Assembly (NCBI GenBank): GCA_028285105.1
Contig: JANQQE010000032.1
Coordinates: 186,001 to 250,000 of the forward strand
DNA: 64,000 bases
Source: Alphaproteobacteria bacterium
Lineage (GTDB): Bacteria; Planctomycetota; Phycisphaerae; UBA1845
Reading direction: 5' to 3'
The notes under the pieces are model-generated. The model ran no database searches and was not told where the DNA came from. It saw only the letters and a program-made list of their open reading frames with translations. A program made the translations under genes and the position numbers. How positions within the stretch are numbered: the stretch's first letter is position 1; every line of letters begins with the position of its first letter. Positions 34,366-42,477 of this stretch are shown one piece after another.

Positions 34366-35913
34366 ATGATGCGTTTGCAGATGAATCACATTCCGGCTCG
34401 ACCGGCGTCGCGACACGGCGTTTCAAGACGTCGAGCGTTCTCGATGACCGAGATGGTCTTTGCCATTTTCATTCTCGGGCTGGGGTTGTTGTTTACCTCC
34501 AGCATGTTCCCAATCGCCTGGATCAAAGCCCGCGCTGTCCATGAGACGACCAACACGCGGTCGTGTACAGCGGCTGGCGCGAATATGTTCGAGCGCGTCT
34601 CCAGGGTTAACGGACCAAGGGACCTTCAGTTTTCCAACTCGACATTCTTTCCGGTTGACTGGTTTCCTGCCGATCCCGACGACATCACCAAACCGATCGT
34701 CTTTCCAAACACCCGCGTTCATGCAATGAACCTTGGAAACTATAAGGCCGCACCCTATTGCGGAACGTTTGAAACGGACGAACTCAACGGTGGCGGCGAC
34801 GACGTTCCAGTCGGAAGTTCCAGTTGGCATCTTTCGGATCAGTTGACGTATTGGATGGGCGATTCGGTGTTTGTGAGCAACATCATTGCTCCGGCGCTGA
34901 TTAAAAGTCGGTTCTACACAGCCAGCACCTATGCCCGCGATCGATTGTTCCCGCCGCTGGACGAACGGCCCGACCCGGCTGACGCAACGTTGGATACAGC
35001 CCGAGCCCTCTGGGACGAACAATTTGCCGGTCGGCGATATTGCTGGGCGGTATTGTATCGGTTCAGCCGCATGTACGGACCGGACGTATCTATCGATCCG
35101 CTCGACCCGTTTGAATTGGTCTACGGGATGAACTGCACCGGAGCGTCGCAATCGCCTGAGTGTGTGTTGGCCAATGAAGAAGTGCGTCAGACGTTGGCCA
35201 AACCTCGCGAAATGACGGTTTATTACGTCACGCTAAAGCGCCCCGATAACGCGCGATATGCCAAACAGGAAGCGTTGGTGGGTTCGGGCGGAACGGCAAC
35301 GTGGAATCCGAGTAAGCGTCTGGATCATCCGCGCGCCTTGCCGAGTACTTCCGACGTATTGCTGCCATCACCTTGGCGGATTCAAGGGTCTTTGACGGCG
35401 ATTCCTGCGATCGGGGCTGCTCCGACTGGCATACCTTCCGAAATCAGCGTCAACGATATTGTGCTGGCAGAGATGCTCGCACCAAAGACGGTGTTGATCG
35501 ACGAGCGTAACGGTCAGATTTACCGCATCACGCAGCGCCGCAACTCGACAACCAATCCGGCTGCGGTTGTCCTGGTTCTGGATAAAGAGTACACCGCCGG
35601 CGATATTTACCGCCCCGACTATGATTTGTTTCCCGCCGACTACGACGGTGCCGACAGTCTGCACGAGAATTGGAAGAACGAATGGGAATGGATCGAACGA
35701 GACTGCGACAATCTTGATTTGACCGACAGTTCGATTCCAAACGTGAGCGATTGTTTGAATATCATCGAGGACGAGCCTGAGAAACGTTACTACTGGGTTT
35801 TTCCACCGCCCGTGGAAACGCAACGCGCGGTTGCCGACGTTCCAATCTATGCCGGTTCGCCTCCTGTCGTCGATATTGAAACGCGCCAAGTGGTGTTGCG
35901 GCCAAGGCGATAG
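34366..35913 (+). CDS. Prepilin-leader protein 4, PilV/GspI-like
   Basis: 515 residues (ATG-ATG at 34366/34369, and another ATG at 34381). A basic leader ends SRRRA, followed by FSMTEMVFAIFILGLGLLFT, so the mature protein would start with Phe and keep Glu5, with Met in place of Leu. The hydrophobic helix is followed by AWIKARAVHETTNTRSCTAA. The large C-terminal region has scattered Cys residues and EWIERDCDNLDLTDSSIPN-type acidic stretches, and no further recognised domain. Its position between the GspH-like and GspJ-like genes fits GspI/PilV. It is much longer than GspI in proteobacteria (about 120). Confidence 0.75.
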   Translation: MMRLQMNHIPARPASRHGVSRRRAFSMTEMVFAIFILGLGLLFTSSMFPIAWIKARAVHETTNTRSCTAAGANMFERVSRVNGPRDLQFSNSTFFPVDWFPADPDDITKPIVFPNTRVHAMNLGNYKAAPYCGTFETDELNGGGDDVPVGSSSWHLSDQLTYWMGDSVFVSNIIAPALIKSRFYTASTYARDRLFPPLDERPDPADATLDTARALWDEQFAGRRYCWAVLYRFSRMYGPDVSIDPLDPFELVYGMNCTGASQSPECVLANEEVRQTLAKPREMTVYYVTLKRPDNARYAKQEALVGSGGTATWNPSKRLDHPRALPSTSDVLLPSPWRIQGSLTAIPAIGAAPTGIPSEISVNDIVLAEMLAPKTVLIDERNGQIYRITQRRNSTTNPAAVVLVLDKEYTAGDIYRPDYDLFPADYDGADSLHENWKNEWEWIERDCDNLDLTDSSIPNVSDCLNIIEDEPEKRYYWVFPPPVETQRAVADVPIYAGSPPVVDIETRQVVLRPRR

Positions 35914-36015
35914 TGCAAAGCAGATCGATCATTTGTTTACGCCCAGCATCTGGCGTGTTTCTTGTAACTCTTGAAGCATTCCTGAAGATGAAGACTTGAA
36001 TTTGAAGATTGATTA

Positions 36016-37590
36016 ATGGGTTTGGTATTTTCAACATCCAATAGTTCGCTGCCGACAAGTTTGCCGATTGCCATGGCGCGCCGCAGTGCTTTTACGCTGG
36101 TCGAACTCGTCGTCTCGGTTGGTATCCTCGGCATCATGCTGGTGATGGCAGGTGCGATCTTCACGCTGACGCTCCGGTCGTCTGGCGAGGCCAATGCGAT
36201 CATCGAAGTCAGCCAAGCCCAGCGCGTATTTGAAGACACGATCACCAATGACCTGCGCAACACCGGACCGGGAAAGTCGATCCTGGTTATTCAGGGCAAT
36301 CCGACTCCGGCATACATGACCATCGACGAGCTCGAAGTTGACAATGATGGCAACCCGGCCACGCCGCTGGTTCGCGATCCAACGCGCGAGTATGTGGATG
36401 GTGCCGGAAACATCCTGCACGAACTGCCGCGTGCCGACATTTTGATGTTCTTCACAACGAAGCCGGGCAAGAGCTATCGCGATCCTTCAATTGGCGGACA
36501 CATTCAGCAAGTGGTTTACGGTCACGCGGAACTGGGCATCTGGAATGACAACGGGACTTGGCAACGCCCTCCCATTCCGTTTCCGACGATCGACTCGTTC
36601 GATGCATTCGACCCCAACGATCCGCCGGTTCCCAACGCTCCGTTCGACCCGACGCGGTTTCCGGCAGCGCACGATTGGCATTTGGCGCGGCGCAGCGTTT
36701 TGATTCTCGATCAGTCCGGTCCGTTCGCCAATGCGCTGCCGGCAGTCTCGCTGGACGATTCGGCGGTGGTGCTCGGTGGCAGCGACGATGAATTGAAGTA
36801 TTCGGCTGAAGCGGCAGCGAATCGCATTCGCGATGGCCGTCGGGATTTTGTCACGAATTCGGTCGTTGACACGCTCAACAGCACGAACAATCCGACCGAG
36901 GATTTTCGCTATCGCGATTACATTCTCGAGATGACGCCGCGCGACGAGTTCAGCATCGGGTATGAGGTGGCGCTCGATCCGAACGATTGCTGCGGGGCAG
37001 CGAATACGTATCCGAGCTTTACGTCCAACCAATTTGAAGTGCCGGAGAACTTTCGTCATTGGATCGTGCCGTGGTTTGCCCGGTCGCAGATGGACCCCAA
37101 CCCACCGCAGAGTCAGGCGGAACGATTGGGCCATCACTTCCTGCAGAATTGTGCCGGATTCAAGGTGGAGTGGGCGCTGACGTGGACGTCCGAAACCGAT
37201 CCGGTCGTAAAGGAATGTCTGGCACTGTTCGACGACACCATCTGGGTCGATCCAGCCGACATCAGCGCGACGGCAGATTTGATCGACGACAAAATCACCG
37301 AGTTGAACGCCGATCCAGCGCAGGCCGGCGCACTGGCATTGTGTGGAGAGTCGGGTGATCCGCTCGATCAGTTGGTCCAGTTGTTCACCGATCCCCTCGG
37401 TCGTTTCAATTCGCAGATCATGGGTACCACGCACATGTTCTACGCGAAGAACCCCAACCCGGCATCGAGCAGCAGTCAGGCCGATCCATTCTTTCCCTCG
37501 GCGCTTCGCATCACGATCGATTTGTACGACACGTCTTCGCGGCTTGAACGTCCGATCCGTCATGTGATGATCGTTCCGGTCGACGGTTGA
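36016..37590 (+). CDS. Prepilin-leader protein 5, GspJ/PilW-like
   Basis: 524 residues from the ATG at 36016; an ATG at 36073 (MARRSAFTLVELV) would leave only a six-residue leader and is also possible. The leader ends RRSA, then FTLVELVVSVGILGIMLVMA, with Glu5 present. The following helix is GEANAIIEVSQAQRVFEDTI. GspJ/PilW proteins share this layout. The long C-terminal part contains many Asp/Pro-rich segments and a CC pair (DPNDCCGAANTYPS). It is the last of five leader genes and is followed by an 843-base gap before the GspK-like gene. Confidence 0.78.
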   Translation: MGLVFSTSNSSLPTSLPIAMARRSAFTLVELVVSVGILGIMLVMAGAIFTLTLRSSGEANAIIEVSQAQRVFEDTITNDLRNTGPGKSILVIQGNPTPAYMTIDELEVDNDGNPATPLVRDPTREYVDGAGNILHELPRADILMFFTTKPGKSYRDPSIGGHIQQVVYGHAELGIWNDNGTWQRPPIPFPTIDSFDAFDPNDPPVPNAPFDPTRFPAAHDWHLARRSVLILDQSGPFANALPAVSLDDSAVVLGGSDDELKYSAEAAANRIRDGRRDFVTNSVVDTLNSTNNPTEDFRYRDYILEMTPRDEFSIGYEVALDPNDCCGAANTYPSFTSNQFEVPENFRHWIVPWFARSQMDPNPPQSQAERLGHHFLQNCAGFKVEWALTWTSETDPVVKECLALFDDTIWVDPADISATADLIDDKITELNADPAQAGALALCGESGDPLDQLVQLFTDPLGRFNSQIMGTTHMFYAKNPNPASSSSQADPFFPSALRITIDLYDTSSRLERPIRHVMIVPVDG

Positions 37591-38433
37591 TCGAATCGTC
37601 ACTTCGTAGAATTCGCACAACCAGCTACTCAGCCCGAGATCGATTCGCGTCCGAGGGCGGTTGCCTTTATGATGCTGGTGTGTGTGGATGTCCTGAATTG
37701 CCGACTGCCGTTAGCCCGTTTCGTCAAATCGAAGGAAAGCTTTTAGGACTTGGGCGTGTGTTTTGTTTTCGATTCGGGTCCATTCGTTGTAGGCGGGCAA
37801 TTGTGTTGATTCTTGAGTCATTTCGGCGACATTATCGCCACAAGTTGGACCGATAACGTTGCCATTGGCGGCGTTTTCAGGGCCGTAAGTGCGGGACTAG
37901 ACATTTACAAGATGCGATAATGGAGGTGGCTTACGCGACATTCTCGCCGATGCGACTTCGATGAACGAATTAACGATCGAATGCGAATTGCCTAGGGGGT
38001 GCGAGACAAGCGAAGCCAAAGTACGAATGGCAAAAAGGGGAATGGGAGATCGATCCGCGGAACTCCCAAGATAGCGAGATAGATTGCCGGGCGGTGAGTC
38101 GTCTCAATCGATGAGCGATTCAAACACGCTGCCCCAAAGCGGATCGAACTTGGCGCAAGTATCAATCCGGTGTGAGACGGATGAAACGCCACATGACTTT
38201 GGTGGCGTGAACGTAGCGTGGCTGGCGAATGCGAGTCATGGGACGATCGGATTGTAGGATTGATCGCATGAGGAAGTTTGTCGGAGAGCGATTTTGTTTT
38301 GTTTCTGGATTCCCGCGTTCGCGGGAATGACGACGGGGCACGTGCGAGTCGGTGGGGCATGAGGAGCTAGACAGAAAGAGTCTCGTATCTGAGGGAGTCT
38401 TTTGTCAGAGAGAGTTTACGTATCAGGGCAGCA
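37591..38433. other. 843-base gap inside the secretion cluster
   Basis: No convincing gene. The open frames here (89 codons at 37587 plus strand, 122 codons at 37992-38360 minus strand) have no ribosome site, and the second contains the SFPRTRESR translation typical of a palindromic repeat. A hairpin ACGCCAC/GTGGCGT lies at 38186-38208 and a REP-like hairpin at 38309-38328. The gap separates the GspJ-like gene from the GspK-like gene and may hold a separate promoter for the latter; none is clear. Confidence 0.5.
38305..38333 (+). repeat. REP-like palindrome CTGGATTCCCGC...GCGGGAAT
   Basis: The stem ATTCCCGC (38309-38316) pairs with GCGGGAAT (38321-38328) around a GTTC loop, preceded by CTGG and followed by GACGACGG. 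This is the well-known dispersed intergenic palindrome of many bacteria. Only this copy was seen in the window. Confidence 0.75.
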
Positions 38434-41400
38434 ATGATGAGAAATACTTTGGCCCATTTGAATAGTGCAGCGTCTGGGACGGTTGATGGCTGGAGTGCTT
38501 CTCCAGTGACATCTGCTAACCGTCGCACGCGCCAGCCGGCTGTTGTGCTTATCATGGTCGTGGCCCTGTTGGCGATTCTGTTCGTATCCGGTGCAGCACT
38601 TCTGACGACAGTGACGTTTGAAACCAAAACGCTGGAGGTCGTTCGCGAAACGAATCAGAATGAGGTGATGGTCGCAGCCATTGAGCAGGCCATCTTTGAA
38701 GTGTTGGCCAAGAGCTTTCTCGGTCCGGATGGACTGCCTTACAATCCTCAACTAAACGCAGTCGTGGACGCCAATGGCAATGCCGTACTGCCAACTTTCG
38801 GTGAAGCGCCCGGTATCCACCCCTGGTTCAATTTGACCGAACCGCAGGAGGATGGGACGACAGCCCGCATCGCATTCTATTCCGATTTTGAACGTGCGTT
38901 TGCGGGCCGGACCGGTTTGGCAATTGCTTCCGGGATGAACGTTTCCGACATAGACCGACGTCAAGTTCCGATCGTATTCGACCAGTCATTCGTCGACCTC
39001 GACATTAACGACTACAAAACGAACATCGGTTACGACCCGCTCGACCCCATCGTCGCCGAGCCCAATCTCGTGCGAATGCAGGATGCGGATGGCGATGGCA
39101 TTCCCGATTCGATCGCGGTCAACCTCAGCGACGCGATGCTCCCACCGGACATCAAAGCGGCTGTGTCGGAACGTTTGCGCGATCCGAATCAACTGAATCC
39201 CAATGATCCCGATGCGTTGTGGCTAGCGCTTAAGATTGTTCCGCATGGATCGATGGTGAATCTCAATTCGCGCATTCCGTACTGCGATGTACTGAGCATT
39301 CCGGGCAACGAGTATTACCCGGATACGTTGGTCGAAAATGCGCTGGGTTATTCCGACTTCATTTGGCAGAACCGCCTGACCAATGGCGAAATCAGTGCGG
39401 CATATCTGCCTGAGTCGCACGAGTGGGCGCTGCGTAACCGCGGGATGATGGTTCCGCGCAATATTCCCCAAGCGCGTATGTTTGCGGAACTCGCCGACCG
39501 GTTGCTGTATCCGCATTCGACGTTAACGCAGACACACACACCGACCACGGACTTCTTTAGCAGTACCAATCGTCGCTGGTGGCAGTTCGATTCGGCATCG
39601 CTGCCCGATTACAACACAAGCACCTGGCGACAGATGCTCGATCCGGTTGGAACCGGTTCGTCGGCACCGTACGATCGCTCGCATTTGGTCACCACGATCA
39701 ATCATGACGACAACTTAATCCGATCGGCGACGGTTGGCGGTGTGGACATGATTGTCGACATCGGTAGCAACGGCAATTATGCATGGAGCAACTATCCCGA
39801 CTTCCTGCCAACGGGCGATCCGCGCAAGGGGCGTTTGAAGTTTTCGTTCCCGTATTTCAGCAAGACGCAGTCCGAGGGCGGCTGGCTGCCCGATGGTACG
39901 ACGCTCGACACGTTGACACCGGCCAAGAAAACGGAACTCGCGACCCTGATTCAGGATGCGTTCTTTTTGCAATTGCGTGGTTATGCGGGCGTCGTGGATT
40001 TTGACACGAACGGTACGGTAGAGCAGCCGGGCGACGTATTCGCGGGCGACAACAGAATGATTTCGATCATGGCTGCGATGTTGGCCGCCAACCTGATCGA
40101 CTTCGCCGACAACGATACCGCAGGCGATATTCCCGACGAACCGACAATGGTGGAAGTGCGCGATTGGCGAACGGGTTTGGTCGATCCGGCAGAACCGGAT
40201 CTGAAAGTGTATGGACTTGAACGCCAGCCGTTTATTACGGAAGTATTGATTGATATGCCGGCACCGATCCCGGGGCCACCACCTTCGCAGTTTGACCCAG
40301 GTGGCACTGTCTTTGCCGTTGAAATTTACAATCCGTACGACGTTGCAATCGATCTTTCGGCGTTCTCGCTGAGTGATGTCGGAACAAGGCCAGGACCGAT
40401 GGTTGTGGCACAGTCGGTCGCAGGCGGTGGTGCAAACTTGGTGCCATTCACTGACGAGCCGCTCGGCGGAATTCTTGCACCGCGGAGTTTCGCAGTTTTT
40501 CATGGTTACGGCAGTGCTGCGGGCGCACCTGGTGCCGTTCAACTCGGCGCGGATCGAGCATTTGATCTCAATAGCATCATTGCATTGCAACGAGATGTAA
40601 ATGGTGACAACGTTATTGTTGATCAAGTCGATCTGGGCGCTGTTGCCGCCGAGTTTATCCGTGAAGAGATACTTGGTACACCTATCGATACTTTGACGGA
40701 ACTTCCTAATTTATCCGACCCATCTGAAACAGGGAATTTAGAGGCATCGATCCAACGCGACACAACTGAAAACGCCTGGCGTTTTCCTGTACCAAGGTAT
40801 CGATACAGTGCGCAGGTCAATTACCAAACGCTGGGCATCGACAACTCCACTCAGGCAACGACGGTCGATGCGAGCATACGTTCGGTGCATATCGATTTCG
40901 CCGACACGGGCGTCATGCGCACTGCATACCCCACGACGGGGTCGATGTTGCTTTTGATGCGGCATGCTCATCTCGATGATGGTACGACCAGCGTTCCGTT
41001 CAACCATGTGCATGATTCGTTGATGGCCCAGCAATTCCGACTCATTGACAATGGCCGCATGCCGGTGTTCGATGAGACCTTCAAATACCATGTGGCCCCC
41101 TCGCCAGATAATGAAGTTGCGCAGGGAGTCGCCGCATTGCCCTGGGGTCAGTTGGTATTCGATTACTTTACGGCCCTTCCGCTTCGCAGCGAGAACGTGC
41201 CCTGCAACGATCCAAACCTTCAGGCGCTACAGGGTTATCCGCCAGTAGACATGGATGGATTGCGGGTATCGGGCCGCATCAATCTGAACTCCGCGCCGTG
41301 GTCGGTACTCTCCGGCTTACCGCTGATGGACATGGACAAGTTCAACATGCCCGATGCGGCTGGCAGCATGAAGGATAAGATTCGCGCGGCGTTGTATCCG

Positions 41401-42009
41401 GGGGCACTGCCCAAAGCCAAACGTGCTTCAGATGAATCCGACATCAACCTTCCGATTTCGGATCAGCCGGGAGAGATCGGTCGCGAGTTTGCCCAGGCGA
41501 TTGTTGCCTACCGCGATGCACGGTTCATTCCAAGTGTCGATCCGCTTATTGCAGCCAGTGTCAGCTACGGTCCACAGCGCGGACCGACGACGGGCGGTTT
41601 GCGAACGAAGCGAGCCGGTTACGGTTTCCTGTCTGTCGGCGAATTGCTGAACGTTCGTCATCCGGATGCAGCCAGCGCAGGCGATTGGTTCTACAACGCT
41701 GATGTCGGTGCTGTGGCCAACGGTGGCGATTACGTGTCAGCCGTCGCGCGGATGGTCGCACTGGGCGATTGGGTCACGACGAAGTCGCACGTGTTTACGA
41801 TTTACGGGACGGTTCGCGGGCAATTCATGGAAGATTATGCCAATGCGGGAACGCGACAGGCTTCGCGAGCCAGCCTGCATACCGTCGATCAAAAAGCGAT
41901 TCGTTTCCAAACCACAGTCGATCGACTGCCGATGCTCTTCGGGCAAACCAAACCGACACGCATCGGGTCGCGGATGATCAGCCAGTATTCGGACGTTCGC
42001 TCAGAATAG
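38434..42009 (+). CDS. gspK: Very large GspK/PilX-like protein
   Basis: 1191 residues. After a 35-residue Arg-rich head, one hydrophobic helix (PAVVLIMVVALLAILFVSGA, about 36-55) lacks Glu5, as in GspK and PilX. The next helix, VVRETNQNEVMVAAIEQAIF, continues the pilin-like rod. Near residues 946-960 the segment GRINLNSAPWSVLSGLPLMD matches the GspK helix-hairpin-helix signature (INLNxAxxxxLxxLP). GspK is normally about 320 residues, so this protein is over three times longer; the extra part lies mainly between the rod and that motif (about 120-940). It contains acidic DADGDGIPDSI and DFDTNGTVEQPGD calcium-loop-like stretches. In other bacteria GspK caps the pseudopilus tip with GspI and GspJ, matching the genes before it. 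Confidence 0.8.
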   Translation: MMRNTLAHLNSAASGTVDGWSASPVTSANRRTRQPAVVLIMVVALLAILFVSGAALLTTVTFETKTLEVVRETNQNEVMVAAIEQAIFEVLAKSFLGPDGLPYNPQLNAVVDANGNAVLPTFGEAPGIHPWFNLTEPQEDGTTARIAFYSDFERAFAGRTGLAIASGMNVSDIDRRQVPIVFDQSFVDLDINDYKTNIGYDPLDPIVAEPNLVRMQDADGDGIPDSIAVNLSDAMLPPDIKAAVSERLRDPNQLNPNDPDALWLALKIVPHGSMVNLNSRIPYCDVLSIPGNEYYPDTLVENALGYSDFIWQNRLTNGEISAAYLPESHEWALRNRGMMVPRNIPQARMFAELADRLLYPHSTLTQTHTPTTDFFSSTNRRWWQFDSASLPDYNTSTWRQMLDPVGTGSSAPYDRSHLVTTINHDDNLIRSATVGGVDMIVDIGSNGNYAWSNYPDFLPTGDPRKGRLKFSFPYFSKTQSEGGWLPDGTTLDTLTPAKKTELATLIQDAFFLQLRGYAGVVDFDTNGTVEQPGDVFAGDNRMISIMAAMLAANLIDFADNDTAGDIPDEPTMVEVRDWRTGLVDPAEPDLKVYGLERQPFITEVLIDMPAPIPGPPPSQFDPGGTVFAVEIYNPYDVAIDLSAFSLSDVGTRPGPMVVAQSVAGGGANLVPFTDEPLGGILAPRSFAVFHGYGSAAGAPGAVQLGADRAFDLNSIIALQRDVNGDNVIVDQVDLGAVAAEFIREEILGTPIDTLTELPNLSDPSETGNLEASIQRDTTENAWRFPVPRYRYSAQVNYQTLGIDNSTQATTVDASIRSVHIDFADTGVMRTAYPTTGSMLLLMRHAHLDDGTTSVPFNHVHDSLMAQQFRLIDNGRMPVFDETFKYHVAPSPDNEVAQGVAALPWGQLVFDYFTALPLRSENVPCNDPNLQALQGYPPVDMDGLRVSGRINLNSAPWSVLSGLPLMDMDKFNMPDAAGSMKDKIRAALYPGALPKAKRASDESDINLPISDQPGEIGREFAQAIVAYRDARFIPSVDPLIAASVSYGPQRGPTTGGLRTKRAGYGFLSVGELLNVRHPDAASAGDWFYNADVGAVANGGDYVSAVARMVALGDWVTTKSHVFTIYGTVRGQFMEDYANAGTRQASRASLHTVDQKAIRFQTTVDRLPMLFGQTKPTRIGSRMISQYSDVRSE

Positions 42010-42305
42010 TGTGCCCCAATCGAAGCGCGTGCAAAATCGCCTGCTTCGGTACTTCGTCCGATCATCGATCTTGATTCGCCACTGTATCTGTTACGATCTC
42101 GCTTGATCGGCGAGATGATTGGGCGGTCAATACATTCCTTCGTTTTGATTGTCGATCACAATTCAGACACGTCTCGTGTGCGGATCGTACCGGAAGTCCA
42201 TGCATTGCTGCGTCCACCGGTAAGCGCCGCGCGCCAACGTCCGAAAAGCGAAGCAAAAACACGGTAATCTCGCACATTTTGTAGTCGCCGGTTGTCTCAT
42301 GTGCG

Positions 42306-42336
42306 GTAGCTTCGCGATATCCGGGTTGCTATAATG
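42306..42336 (+). promoter_or_regulatory. Probable sigma-70-type promoter with extended -10
   Basis: A perfect TATAAT at 42330-42335 preceded by TGC (extended -10, TGCTATAAT). The -35 region is weak: GTAGCT at 42306-42311 with an 18-base spacer is the best candidate. Transcription would start near 42342 and read through the hairpin region into the Cys-rich protein gene, or end as a short RNA. Confidence 0.6.
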
Positions 42337-42337
42337 A

Positions 42338-42403
42338 GAGACAATCTGCTGTCTGTATCAAAGGGGTTGGGGTGACCCGGGGAAGGAAGCTCCATCCAAC
42401 AGC
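42338..42403 (+). ncRNA. Candidate structured RNA (SRP-like hairpin or mRNA leader)
   Basis: Directly after the promoter, AGACA/TGTCT (42339-42354) can form a small hairpin. Alternatively GCT..AGC (42348-42350 with 42401-42403) closes a longer hairpin whose upper part is GTTGG-GG paired with CC-AT-CCAAC (42366-42372 with 42392-42400), with an internal loop and a CC-GGGGAA-GG cap. The GGAAGGAAGC stretch and the layout of stems and loops resemble domain IV of bacterial SRP RNA, but the conserved GUCAGG and AGCAGCC sequences are missing. I do not assign a family; it may be a 5' leader of the following gene. Confidence 0.3.
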
Positions 42404-42477
42404 GAAGTCATCAAGCTTTAATCAATTTAGCGGTCAAAAGAGACCGGTCGAAGTCAAATCAACTTGGGAACGTGACA

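Larger units (their letters stand above)
42010..42477. other. 468-base upstream region of the Cys-rich protein gene
   Basis: No gene seen. The left part (42010-42300) shows nothing recognisable. The right part carries a strong -10 box and a foldable transcript, described in separate entries. A further hairpin, GGTC-AAAAG-AGACC with a following GGTCG, lies at about 42432-42450, close before the start codon at 42478. Confidence 0.5.

Noticed and set aside
37992-38360. 122-codon minus-strand frame in the 843-base gap
   Set aside because: It contains SFPRTRESRNKT, the usual false translation of the GATTCCCGCG palindromic repeat, and lacks a ribosome site.
39715-40626. 303-codon minus-strand frame opposite gspK
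   Set aside because: Antisense to the GspK-like gene, with no recognisable domain.
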